Below are positions 47,984-56,231 of a stretch of 64,000 nucleotides of DNA, one piece after another. The notes below the pieces were generated by a model, which saw only the letters and a list, made by a program, of their open reading frames with translations, was not told where the DNA came from and made no database searches. The DNA lies in contig NZ_CP051261.1 in assembly GCF_014236855.1 (NCBI RefSeq), positions 5,182,418 to 5,246,417 of the forward strand, given 5' to 3'. The position numbers were made by a program, and so were the translations under genes. Origin of the DNA: Xanthomonas sp. SI (lineage in GTDB: Bacteria > Pseudomonadota > Gammaproteobacteria > Xanthomonadales > Xanthomonadaceae). Numbering within the stretch: position 1 is the stretch's first letter; each line of letters begins with the position of its first letter.

Positions 47984-49876
47984 TCATACCGCCCAGCACG
48001 CGCAACCCAGCGCGCCCCAAAAGCTCTTCAGGTCGGCGATCGGCAGTTGGCTGCTCCACGCGGTGGCGTGCTGGTGCCCATGGATCGTGCAGTCGTGGGC
48101 GCAGCCGCAGCTGGCCACGGTCTGTTGCGACAGCGCCGCCTTCGGCGCCTCGCCCCAGGCGCCATAGCCGCGGAAGCTGCGCGCCGGCGACCAGTCCGGC
48201 AGCGCCGGCGGCGGCGGCGCTTCGTCGTGTTCGGCGAACGCACCGCTGGCCCACACCACCTTGCCGCCGACCATGGTCAGCAGCGCGGTGGTATCGGCGA
48301 TGTCGCTTTCCGCGCAGCCGAAGAAGTCGCGATCCGGCACCACCAGATCGGCGAACTGGCCGGCCTGGATGCGGCCCTTCTTGCCTTCCTCGTTGCTGAA
48401 CCAGGTGACGTGCTCGGTCCACATCCGCAACGCGGTTTCGCGGTCCACGCAATTGCGCTGCGGATACAGGCGCAGGCCGCCGACGGTGCGCCCGCTGACC
48501 AGCCACGCCAGCGACACCCACGGGTTGTACGAGGCGACGCGGGTGGCGTCGGTGCCGGCCGAGACCTTGACCCCTTTCTCCAGCATGCGCTTGACCGGCG
48601 GCGTGGCCTGCGCCGCGCCGATGCCGTAGCGCTCGACGAAGTATTCGCCCTGGTAGGCCATGCGGTGCTGCACCGCGATGCCGCCGCCGAGCGCGGCGAT
48701 GCGGTCGATGGATTTTTCGGAGATGGTTTCGGCGTGGTCGAAGAACCAGTGCAGCCCCTGCAGCGGAATCTCCCGGTCCACGCGTTCGAACACGTCCAGC
48801 GCGCGGCTGATGGTCTCGTCGTAGGTCGCATGCAGGCGCCACGGCCAGCGGTTCTGCGCCAGGATCCGCACCACGTCCTCCAGCTCGGTCTCCATCTGCG
48901 GCGGCATGTCCGGCCGCGGCTGGCGGAAGTCCTCGAAGTCGGCGGCGGAGAACACCAGCATCTCGCCGGCGCCGTTGTGGCGGAAGTAGTCGTCGCCCTG
49001 CTGGTAACGCGAGCTGGCGGTCCAGTGGAGGAAGTCCTCCTTCTCCTGCTGCGGCTTCTGGGTGAACAGGTTGTAGGCCAGGCGGATGGTCAGCTGGCCG
49101 GCGTCGGCCAGTTCCTGGATCACCTTGTAGTCGTCGGGATAGTTCTGGAAGCCGCCGCCGGCATCGATCGCGCCGGTGACACCGAGCCGGTTCAATTCGC
49201 GCATGAATTGGCGGGTCGAATTGACCTGGTAGGCGTAGGGCAGCTTCGGGCCCTTGGCCAGGGTCGCGTACAAGATCGAGGCGTTCGGCTTGGCCAGCAG
49301 CAACCCGCTCGGGTTACCGTCGGCGTCGCGCACGATCTCCCCGCCCGGCGGCGCCGGCGTGTCCTTGCCGTAGCCCACTGCGCGCAACGCGGCGCCGTTG
49401 AGCAGCGCGCGGTCGTACAGGTGCAGCAGGAACACCGGCGTGTCCGGCGCCACCGCATTGAGTTCGGCGATGGTCGGCAGGCGCTTCTCGGCGAACTGGT
49501 GCTCGCTGAAGCCGCCGACCACGCGCACCCACTGCGGCGCCGGGGTGATCGCCACCTGCCGGCGCAGCATGTCCATCGCGTCGGCGAGGCTGCGCACGCC
49601 GTCCCAGCGCAGTTCCAGGTTGTAGTTGAGGCCGCCGCGGATCAGGTGCAGGTGGTTGTCGATCAGGCCCGGCAGCACGCAGCGGCCATGCAGGTCGATG
49701 CGCCGGGTGCGCGCGCCGGCCAGCGGCAGGATCTCCTCTTCGCTGCCGACCTGCAGGAAGCGGCCGTCCTTGATCGCCACCGCCGTGGCACTGGGACGCG
49801 CGCGGTCCAGCGTGGTGAAGCGGCCGCGGTACAGGATCAGGTCCGGCGCGGCGTCGGTCGCATGCGGCTCAGCCAT
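47984..49876 (-). CDS. YtcJ-like amidohydrolase
   Basis: A 630-aa metal-dependent hydrolase of the amidohydrolase superfamily, type YtcJ/AHS. The first metal motif is GLIDNHLHL (about 69-77), the second block is RLHATYDET with a late WFFDHAE, and KVSAGTDATRVASYNPW carries the catalytic Asp region. There is no signal peptide, so it is cytoplasmic. The C-terminus (about 590-605) is unusual: CGCAHDCTIHGHQHA, three Cys and four His within 15 residues, probably an extra metal site. The ATG overlaps the XapX stop by 8 bp (ATGGCTGA). The substrate is unknown. Confidence 0.88.
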   Translation of the reverse strand: MAEPHATDAAPDLILYRGRFTTLDRARPSATAVAIKDGRFLQVGSEEEILPLAGARTRRIDLHGRCVLPGLIDNHLHLIRGGLNYNLELRWDGVRSLADAMDMLRRQVAITPAPQWVRVVGGFSEHQFAEKRLPTIAELNAVAPDTPVFLLHLYDRALLNGAALRAVGYGKDTPAPPGGEIVRDADGNPSGLLLAKPNASILYATLAKGPKLPYAYQVNSTRQFMRELNRLGVTGAIDAGGGFQNYPDDYKVIQELADAGQLTIRLAYNLFTQKPQQEKEDFLHWTASSRYQQGDDYFRHNGAGEMLVFSAADFEDFRQPRPDMPPQMETELEDVVRILAQNRWPWRLHATYDETISRALDVFERVDREIPLQGLHWFFDHAETISEKSIDRIAALGGGIAVQHRMAYQGEYFVERYGIGAAQATPPVKRMLEKGVKVSAGTDATRVASYNPWVSLAWLVSGRTVGGLRLYPQRNCVDRETALRMWTEHVTWFSNEEGKKGRIQAGQFADLVVPDRDFFGCAESDIADTTALLTMVGGKVVWASGAFAEHDEAPPPPALPDWSPARSFRGYGAWGEAPKAALSQQTVASCGCAHDCTIHGHQHATAWSSQLPIADLKSFWGALGCACWAV

Positions 49877-50150
49877 TGTCGTGCTCTCCCCGTTCCGGTT
49901 GCGCCGGCGCGCGCGTGCGCTGCGGCAGTTCGCCGAACACGTGCGGCTTGACCTGGTGGTGGAACCACGCGGTCGGGTTGGCGTCGCTACGCAGCAGGCG
50001 TTGCACCAGCGGCGGCAACTGCTCGCCGAGCAGGATGCCGAGCAGACCGACCAGCGCGATCACCGGCGGCGCCGGCGAACGCACCTTGAACAGCGCGTAG
50101 ATCACCCCGACCAGCAGGCCCAGGCCCAGCGATACCAGATAGGTCTTCAT
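49869..50150 (-). CDS. XapX domain protein
   Basis: A 93-aa protein starting MKTYLVSLGLGLLVGVIYALFKVRSPAPPVIALVGLLGILLGEQ in two halves: two membrane helices (about 4-20 and 29-43) around the conserved RSPAPP motif, as in the DUF1427/XapX family. The C-terminal half is polar (WFHHQVKPHVFGELPQR). Function unknown; family members sit beside hydrolases as here. It is coupled to the amidohydrolase gene by an 8-bp overlap and follows the isochorismatase-like gene by 13 bp. Confidence 0.88.
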   Translation of the reverse strand: MKTYLVSLGLGLLVGVIYALFKVRSPAPPVIALVGLLGILLGEQLPPLVQRLLRSDANPTAWFHHQVKPHVFGELPQRTRAPAQPERGEHDNG

Positions 50151-50163
50151 CGGCGTGCTCCGC

Positions 50164-50817
50164 TCAGCCTTCGTGGGCGCCGAACATGGTCCGGGCATAG
50201 ACGATGCCCAGGCCGTAGGCGCCGCCGTACTTGCGCGCCACCTCGGTGGTGGTGGCGTAGGTGTCGGTACGCGCCCAGTCGCGCTGCAGTTCCAGCAGGT
50301 ATTGCAGCGCGGTCATCGGCCGGCCGCCGGCCTGCACGATGCGTTCGATGGCGCGGTTGTGCGCCTCGGCCGACACGTCGCCGCAGGCATCGGCGATCAC
50401 GTAGACCTCGAAGCCCTGGTCCAGCGCCGACAGCGCCGGGCCGACGATGCACACGCTGGTCCACAACCCTGCCAGCACGATCCGCGGCTTGCCGATCTCG
50501 TTGACCCGGCGGATCACCGCCGCGTCTTCCCAGGTATTCATCGACGTGCGGTCGAGCAGCGCCTGGCCCGGGAACGGCGCCACCACTTCGTCGAACATCG
50601 GTCCGGAGAAGCTCTTTTCCGCCACCGTGGTCAGGATCGTCGGTACGCCGAAGCTGGCCGCGGCGTTGGCCACCAGCGCCGCGTTGGTGCGCAGCGCGCT
50701 CGCATCGATCGAGTGCGTGGCGAAGGCCATCTGCGACTGGAAGTCGATCATGATCAGGGTGTGGTCGCCCGGGGAAAGCAACGAGGTGCCCGGAACGGGC
50801 AGAGCGGCGAGCGGCAT
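50164..50817 (-). CDS. Isochorismatase-family cysteine hydrolase (YcaC-like)
   Basis: A 217-aa cysteine hydrolase. Visible catalytic candidates are Asp25 (IMIDFQSQ) and Cys123 (GLWTSVCIVGPALSA); the TWEDAA and DACGD segments also match YcaC-type proteins. It may cleave an amide or a vinyl ether; the natural substrate is unknown. The ATG at 50817 follows the porin gene by 116 bp on the same strand. It starts a tight run: hydrolase, XapX, amidohydrolase, DoxX, MFS. Confidence 0.88.
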   Translation of the reverse strand: MPLAALPVPGTSLLSPGDHTLIMIDFQSQMAFATHSIDASALRTNAALVANAAASFGVPTILTTVAEKSFSGPMFDEVVAPFPGQALLDRTSMNTWEDAAVIRRVNEIGKPRIVLAGLWTSVCIVGPALSALDQGFEVYVIADACGDVSAEAHNRAIERIVQAGGRPMTALQYLLELQRDWARTDTYATTTEVARKYGGAYGLGIVYARTMFGAHEG

Positions 50818-50933
50818 GGCGACATCCTGGTGTGCGGGGGAAAGCACGATGCTGGCGCGCGCTGGCGGCCGCGTCTTGGAGATTCGTGTCGCTTTGTGCG
50901 CAAAGCGTACGGCCGCTCCATGCAGCGGCGGCG

Positions 50934-52346
50934 CTACCAGGCCCAGCGCAACTCCACGCCGACATAGTCGCTGTCGCGCGCGCCGGCCTGACGCAGCGCG
51001 CTGCCGACGTCGTAGCGCACCGCTTCCAGCGCCGCGGTGAGCTGCGGCGACAATGGATGTTGCAGCCGCAGCTGCGTGTAGCGGCCGGTCCAGCGCCCGC
51101 CGTGGCCCGCGGTGCCGGCAACCGGCACAGTGGGCTGCAGGTACACCGCATCGGCGCTGCTCTGCCGCCACAGCAGGCCAACGCCCAGGGTCGCGGTCAG
51201 CGCCGGCGCGGCCTGCCACTGCAGCGACGGCTTCACGTGCAGCAGATTGCTGTAGCCGGTGTAGCCGGCGAGCGCGAAGTAGTAGCCGTTCGGGAACAGT
51301 GGATTGAACGTGTCCACGCGGCCGTCGCCGGCATGCGCGTCGCCGGAGGCGGCATCCAGTTGCAGACCCAGGCGTGGCTGCGTGGCGAACCGTTGCAACG
51401 TATACCCGGCACGCGCGCCGACCGCCCAGGCCCGGATCGCCTGCTGGCCGACGCTGCCGCGCTGCGCCATGGTTTCCAGGTCCCAGTCCGCGCCGCTGGC
51501 GGCGCCGGCGAAACGCAGGTCGACCACATGGCGGCGCTCGCGGCCGCTGCCATCCAGGTAGTGCGCCTGGTCGCGCGCGTACAGCGCGTAGTAGGCGGAC
51601 AGTTCGTTGTCGCCGAATACCTTGCGCTCGGCGCGCAGCGTGCCGAAGCGCACGCGGCGGCTGGAACTGTCGTCGAAGGCGCGCGCATCGGCGTACTGCA
51701 CCGGTTGGCTGAGGAAGCCGAGCAGGCGCCAGCGCGCGGTTTCCCAATCGGCCCACACCGCATCGAACGATTGGCGCACGTTGGGACCGTCGCGCGAAGA
51801 CACGAAACGTTGCAGATCGAAAGCGAAGTCCTGCCGCCCCACGCGCGCCTTGAAGGTGCCGGCGGCGAAGGCGTGCTGGTAGGCGAGGAAGGCCAGGCGC
51901 AGGTCGAGCCGGTTCTGGTCCGCGCCGGAATGCATGCGCTTGGCATAGGCGCGTACGTCCTCGAGTTGCGCGAACGCCTGCCAGTCGCTGCCCAGGCGCA
52001 GATCGGCGTGCAGTTGCAGCCGCTGCAGCAGGTAGGCATCGGCCGTGTCGCCGGTGCCCAGGCCGGGCGCATCGTTCGACTCGAAGCGCTCGCGCAGGTT
52101 GGCGCCCAGCGACAGGTAGCGTTGCGGGTCGTCGGCGTCCAACGGCAGGTACTTCAAGCGGTCCAGCGGCATTTGCCGCAGGGCCGGATCGGCCAGCGCC
52201 GACCAGTCTTCCTGCCAGCGGTTGGTGCTCGGCTGCGGCCGTGTCGGCTGCGGCGCCTGTTCCTCGGCGCGCACCGGTGCCGAGAGCGCGACCGTGCAGG
52301 CCAGCGCCAGCAACGCGCCGTGCCGCAGGCGCCCGGCGCCGTGCAT
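50934..52346 (-). CDS. Alginate-export (AlgE-like) family outer-membrane porin
   Basis: A 470-aa outer-membrane beta-barrel. The signal peptide is about residues 8-27 (HGALLALACTVALSAPVRA). The domain begins LKYLPLDADDPQRYLSLGANLRERFESND and alternates strands throughout (FKARVGRQDFAFDLQRFVSSRDGPNVRQSFDAV, KPSLQWQAAPALTATLGVGLLW), and ends in an aromatic (ELRWAW), as outer-membrane proteins do. The start is ATG 52346; a TTG at 52358 would overlap the previous stop by 4 bp. It probably mediates substrate uptake for the downstream hydrolases. Confidence 0.88.
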   Translation of the reverse strand: MHGAGRLRHGALLALACTVALSAPVRAEEQAPQPTRPQPSTNRWQEDWSALADPALRQMPLDRLKYLPLDADDPQRYLSLGANLRERFESNDAPGLGTGDTADAYLLQRLQLHADLRLGSDWQAFAQLEDVRAYAKRMHSGADQNRLDLRLAFLAYQHAFAAGTFKARVGRQDFAFDLQRFVSSRDGPNVRQSFDAVWADWETARWRLLGFLSQPVQYADARAFDDSSSRRVRFGTLRAERKVFGDNELSAYYALYARDQAHYLDGSGRERRHVVDLRFAGAASGADWDLETMAQRGSVGQQAIRAWAVGARAGYTLQRFATQPRLGLQLDAASGDAHAGDGRVDTFNPLFPNGYYFALAGYTGYSNLLHVKPSLQWQAAPALTATLGVGLLWRQSSADAVYLQPTVPVAGTAGHGGRWTGRYTQLRLQHPLSPQLTAALEAVRYDVGSALRQAGARDSDYVGVELRWAW

Positions 52347-52354
52347 GCCCCCGC

Positions 52355-53284
52355 TCAATGCGCCAGCGGGCTATGGATCTCGGCGACGTAGCCGCCCGGG
52401 AATTCCACCACCGCGCTGCGCCGGTCCTGCGCAACGAACGGCGCCACCAGCACCTGCACGCCGGCCGCCTTGGCCTTGTCCAGGGTCTGCTGCAGGTCCT
52501 CGACTTCGTAGCCGGTGGTGTCGCGGCCGTACGGATACGGCAGGTGACCGTCGCTGACCGCCACCGTGGTCTTGCCGAACTCCGAGAGCAGGCGGATGCG
52601 CCGGTAGTGTTCGCCCGGGCGGCCGATCTCCTGCCCCGGCGCCTGCCGCGCATCGTCCACGAGCTTGCCGTGGGAGAAGGCCAGGAAGCTGCGCACGAAG
52701 GCGTCGGCGCGGTCCGGCGACAGATACACGCGGTTCTCCGGCAGTGTGCGGAACGCCGCGTACGACGGTGCGGTGGTATGCCAGTACAGCTGCGTGTTGA
52801 CCCCGCCCGGCCATTGCACCACCGCATCGCGGCCGATCGGATCGGGGAACGGCGCGACCAGCACGTCGGCACCGGCGGCGCGCGCGGCGGCGACGGCCTG
52901 GTCCAGGTCGCGCACCAGCAGGCCGTTGCGCTCGGCGCCGAACGGATGCGGGATTGGCGTGGTGAAGCCGAACAGCGAGACCGTGCCGACCGGGGTCTGC
53001 AGCAATTGCGAGGTGGTGCTGCTCGGCGTCGGCGTCACCGTCGCCACCACCTGGCGCGTGCTGGTGCCGCCGAAGGTGGCCAGGAAACTGGCGACGAAAC
53101 GGTCCACATCGGCCGGCGCGACATAGACGTGGGTGGTGTCGTATTGCGGGCCGACCGCGACCGGCGGTGTGGCGGCGCTACGCGCAGCTGGCGACGTGGC
53201 GGACGCGGCGAACGCACTCGGCGACTGCGCGCCGAGCGACAGCACGCTGAGCGACAGCAGGGCGGCGGCGATTTTCAGGCGCAT
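52355..53284 (-). CDS. Secreted VOC (glyoxalase-like) protein, duplicated domain
   Basis: A 309-aa exported protein. The signal peptide is at about 1-27 (MRLKIAAALLSLSVLSLGAQ). Two vicinal-oxygen-chelate modules follow: YDTTHVYVAPADVDRFVASFLATFGG with GADVLVAPFPDPIGRDAVVQWPGGV, and NRVYLSPDRADAFVRSFLAFSHG with GVQVLVAPFVAQDRRSAVVEFPGGYVAEI. Such proteins bind a metal and act as dioxygenases, glyoxalases or drug-binding proteins. A periplasmic location is uncommon for VOC enzymes. It is the first gene of the cluster that runs to the MFS exporter. Confidence 0.86.
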   Translation of the reverse strand: MRLKIAAALLSLSVLSLGAQSPSAFAASATSPAARSAATPPVAVGPQYDTTHVYVAPADVDRFVASFLATFGGTSTRQVVATVTPTPSSTTSQLLQTPVGTVSLFGFTTPIPHPFGAERNGLLVRDLDQAVAAARAAGADVLVAPFPDPIGRDAVVQWPGGVNTQLYWHTTAPSYAAFRTLPENRVYLSPDRADAFVRSFLAFSHGKLVDDARQAPGQEIGRPGEHYRRIRLLSEFGKTTVAVSDGHLPYPYGRDTTGYEVEDLQQTLDKAKAAGVQVLVAPFVAQDRRSAVVEFPGGYVAEIHSPLAH

Positions 53285-53529
53285 GCGGAAACATCCTCGG
53301 CTTGCAGCGAAGACCTGCGCCGGCAACGGCGCAGGCAACCGGCACCCGATGCGCCGGCCACTGCATGCTGCGCGGCGGCCAAGTGGACGTCTTGGAAATT
53401 CGCGCGGTGTTGCGCTGCCTGTATCGGGATGGCCGGCATTTGCAAGGTGATGCGGCTGGCGGTCGCGTCCCCTCCGAGCGAGGACTCCGGATCTTCTGCG
53501 CCCATCCGCCCCGCCGCGCCGATTCCAAT

Positions 53530-53566
53530 GGCGCGCCGCGGCCGCAATGTGCGGCCGCGGCGCGCC
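53530..53566 (-). terminator. 16-bp perfect hairpin downstream of the DUF4832 gene
   Basis: Arms GGCGCGCCGCGGCCGC (53530-53545) and its exact complement (53551-53566) with a 5-nt loop, 6 bp after the DUF4832 stop. It is the strongest stem in the window; the minus-strand tail ATTGGAATC is not a U-tract. It could block read-through or protect the 3' end of the transcript. Confidence 0.7.
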
Positions 53567-53572
53567 GTCGGA

Positions 53573-55018
53573 TCAGGGCACCTGCACCTGCCCCAGCGGC
53601 AAGCGCCGTTCGCTGTCCTGGCCGTCGTTCTGCGGGGCGACGTGGCGGCGTCCCGGCGCGTCGTCGGCCAGGGCCAGGCGCAGCGCGTAGCTGCCCGACG
53701 GCAGCGCGGCCGGAACGGTGAAGCTGGCGCTGCGGCTGAGGGTGGCGCCGGGCATGATCTCGTTGAGCGCGAAGTCGGCGACGGTAGCGCGTGCGCGCGT
53801 GGTGCCGTCGCTGGCGACCCAGTGCAGTTCCACGTGGTAGCCGTGATAGAGCGGGGCCGAACCGCGGTTGGTCATGTCCAGTTGCAGCGTGGCCTGCTGG
53901 CCGCGGGTCTGCGTGTCGGGCCAGCTCGCCTTGGCGACCGCCAGACGATAGCCCAGGTCGCGTTTGATGTCCTGCAGCTTGCTGGCGCTGCCGCTGGTTT
54001 CGTGCGCGCCGGCCGGGCCGAGGAAGCTGAAGTGGTAGTCGCGCAGCAGCTTGCGGATGTCGGCGGTGCGGTTGATCCAGGTGCTCTTCTGGTTGGCGTT
54101 GGGACTCTCGCCGCTGATCGGGCTCACCATCCAGTTCTGGCGCGCGGCCGGCACTTCGTTGCTCAGGCCGTACTCCAGGTTCCACCATCCGTCGTCGCTG
54201 CAACTGGGCAGCGCTGGACTGAAGGCGCTGCAGCTGGCGGTGAAGGACGGAAAGAAATCCTCGTGGAAGCCGAACATCGCCGATCCCACATCGGACTGGC
54301 GTGCGTAGCGCGTCTGCAGCGGCGTGCGCTGGAACGCGGCGACATAGGCGTCGCGGATCAAGCTCCGGGTCTGCGCGTTCGGCTGCAGGTCTTCGCAGCC
54401 GCTGGTATGCCATTCGCCCCAGAAGCCGAGCAGCCCCACCTGGATGGCGGTGATGCGCGGATCGCCGTCGTAGCGCGCGGCCAACGCCGCCACGAACTGC
54501 TGCATCTGCTGGCGCGCCTTGGCGTTGTTGTAGTCCAGGCTGCGGATCGGCCCGTCGCCGTCGCAGCTGGCGCGGACCGCGAAGGGAATGGACAGCGGTT
54601 GCTGCTCGAGGAACTTGGGGTAGTCGCGCTCGTTCTCGCCACCGGTGTAGTGGGCGTCGATCTGGCTGCCTGCGCTGTCGGGATAGTCGGCGACCGGGCG
54701 CAGCACGAAGGTGGCCAACGGATCGTCGTTGAGGATCGGTTGCAGGTAATGCGTTTCGATCGCCTGCCAGTCGAAGACTTGGTCGGACGTCTCGATCATC
54801 CGCCACGGCAGGTACACGTGATAGATGTGCGCGCCATGGAAGTTGTCCACGCCGCCATCGGCGGCGTAGGAACTGCCCCACAGCATGAACCCGCGATGCG
54901 GGTTGTCGAACTCCTGGGTGGACACCGCCGGACTCAGCGTGCCGGCGTGCGCGCAGGCGGCGCTGAAGATGCAGGCGACTGCGAGGGGCAAGCGTCGGGA
55001 AACGGGACGTGACGACAT
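53573..55018 (-). CDS. Secreted DUF4832 domain protein
   Basis: A 481-aa exported protein. The signal peptide is at about residues 9-25 (LPLAVACIFSAACAHAG). The protein then reads as DUF4874/DUF4832: NPHRGFMLWGSSYA, HIYHVYLPWRMIE, a TIM-barrel-like DYPDSAGSQIDAHY...ITAIQVGLLGFWGEWHTSG block and a C-terminal beta-sandwich. GFWGEWHTSG resembles a glycosidase acid/base region, which suggests a glycan hydrolase, but no activity is proven. GAGG lies 9 bases before the ATG. It has an upstream 9-bp inverted repeat (55251-55284) and a downstream 16-bp hairpin, so it is probably a tightly controlled single-gene unit. Confidence 0.85.
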   Translation of the reverse strand: MSSRPVSRRLPLAVACIFSAACAHAGTLSPAVSTQEFDNPHRGFMLWGSSYAADGGVDNFHGAHIYHVYLPWRMIETSDQVFDWQAIETHYLQPILNDDPLATFVLRPVADYPDSAGSQIDAHYTGGENERDYPKFLEQQPLSIPFAVRASCDGDGPIRSLDYNNAKARQQMQQFVAALAARYDGDPRITAIQVGLLGFWGEWHTSGCEDLQPNAQTRSLIRDAYVAAFQRTPLQTRYARQSDVGSAMFGFHEDFFPSFTASCSAFSPALPSCSDDGWWNLEYGLSNEVPAARQNWMVSPISGESPNANQKSTWINRTADIRKLLRDYHFSFLGPAGAHETSGSASKLQDIKRDLGYRLAVAKASWPDTQTRGQQATLQLDMTNRGSAPLYHGYHVELHWVASDGTTRARATVADFALNEIMPGATLSRSASFTVPAALPSGSYALRLALADDAPGRRHVAPQNDGQDSERRLPLGQVQVP

Positions 55019-55237
55019 GGGGCGACCTCTTCGTTTTATGGAGGGGTGGAGACGTCAGACAACGTGGCGAGCGCTGGGGATTGCGTTTCCGCCGTGCCGA
55101 TGCCGGCGAACGGCCGGCACCATCCGGCACCGTGCGAGTCCTGCGTGCTGGACGGCACTCGTTGCAGCTGGATGCACCGAACGCACCGCGCCGGCAGGCG
55201 TCGTCATGGGCGAAACGGCACCGATGCAACGGAATCG

Positions 55238-55266
55238 AGCCTAGTCCATGTTTCGTTATGCATCAA
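55238..55266 (-). promoter_or_regulatory. Promoter candidate of the DUF4832 gene
   Basis: On the minus strand TTGATG (55266-55261), a 17-bp spacer and TAGGCT (55243-55238). The -35 is 4/6 and the -10 moderate. It overlaps the inverted repeat at 55251-55284 and would give a leader of about 215 nt. Confidence 0.45.
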
Positions 55267-55284
55267 TCTGGAAATATAACGAAA
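55251..55284. promoter_or_regulatory. 9-bp inverted repeat, probable operator
   Basis: TTTCGTTAT (55251-55259) and ATAACGAAA (55276-55284), perfect arms separated by 16 bp in the A/T-rich part of the DUF4832 upstream region, overlapping the promoter candidate. The two arms are 25 bp centre to centre. The binding protein is not identified. Confidence 0.6.
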
Positions 55285-55607
55285 TTATCTTTGTCTACCT
55301 GGATGGACTGGATCCTTGATGCCCACCCCTTTCCATGGCCGGCGCAGCCGCAACGGGTCGATCCGCGTCGCGTGCGCGGCGATCCGGGCAGGCCCTCAAG
55401 GTGCATCGGCGTGTCGTGGGTGATGGGGGGCGTTGTGCGCCATGCGGGACCAACGACATCGGGCGCACTAGCCGGATCGGCGAACCTGCGGCAGGCAGCG
55501 CCACTTCAGGCGCACCACGGCACGCCCGACCTGCCGCATTGCGCGACAGGCCCTGCTTCGATCACGCCGGCCTGTGACACAGGCAGCGCATCGCCATGCG
55601 ACCGCGG

Positions 55608-56072
55608 TCAGGCGCTGCGGCGGGTCTGCACCGAGGTCGCAGCGCCGGGCTGCTCGTGTTGGAATGCCGCGCGCGCCGCACGGACGTCGCCGTGATGGGC
55701 TTCGGCCCAGCGCACCAGTTGCGCGAGCGGTTCGCTCAGCGACTGCCCCAGCGCGGTCAGCCGGTATTCCACGCCAGGCGGCACCAGCGGCAGCACCGCG
55801 CGCGCGACCAGGCCTTCGCGCTGCAGGTCGCGCAGGGTCTGGGTCAGCATGCGCTGGGAAATGTCCGGCACCGCGCGGCGCAATTCGCCGAAGCGGTGCG
55901 GGCGCTCGGCCAGCAGCAGCAGGAACAGCGTGCTCCACTTGTCGCCGATCTGCGCCAGCACGTCGCGCACCGGACAGCGGTCGATAGGCATGCCCTCGCC
56001 GCGGTAGTCGCGCAGCTTCTGGCTCAGCGGCGGCTCGGTGGACACGGCAGCCAATGGCGCAGAGACGGACAT
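55608..56072 (-). CDS. HxlR-family transcriptional regulator
   Basis: A 154-aa winged-helix regulator. [57 protein letters not shown], in two blocks here, is the diagnostic HxlR core (residues about 33-90), with Cys33 as the redox-sensing candidate known from this family. It is divergent from an NmrA-type oxidoreductase, the same arrangement as ytfH-ytfG in E. coli. A 14-bp palindrome (56078-56091) lies 5 bp upstream of the ATG and includes the GAGG ribosome-binding site, which suggests autoregulation. Confidence 0.9.
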   Translation of the reverse strand: MSVSAPLAAVSTEPPLSQKLRDYRGEGMPIDRCPVRDVLAQIGDKWSTLFLLLLAERPHRFGELRRAVPDISQRMLTQTLRDLQREGLVARAVLPLVPPGVEYRLTALGQSLSEPLAQLVRWAEAHHGDVRAARAAFQHEQPGAATSVQTRRSA

Positions 56073-56077
56073 GGCGG

Positions 56078-56091
56078 TTACCTCGAGGTAA
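56078..56091. promoter_or_regulatory. Perfect palindrome TTACCTCGAGGTAA, probable HxlR operator
   Basis: A 14-bp perfect palindrome in the divergent gap between the HxlR gene and the oxidoreductase gene. Its GAGGT half is also the Shine-Dalgarno sequence of the HxlR gene. The region towards 56120 (GGAAAAAGTGCCGTATTTACAG) is A/T-richer and likely holds the oxidoreductase promoter. Confidence 0.7.
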
Positions 56092-56231
56092 TCAGGGGCG
56101 GAAAAAGTGCCGTATTTACAGCCCTGCGGCGATCTCTACTATGCACCTGGTTCCTTTTTCAGACCACCGCAGTCCGCTGCACGGCCGCGCCGCTTGGCGG
56201 GCGCCGGCAGCGTCCACTCCCAAGGAAACCC

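Larger units (their letters stand above)
55019..55607. other. 589-bp intergenic region upstream of DUF4832
   Basis: Contains a promoter candidate (55238-55266) and a perfect inverted repeat (55251-55284) in the A/T-rich segment 55250-55300. The rest, towards the HxlR stop, has open frames without start signals and nothing recognisable. Confidence 0.6.
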
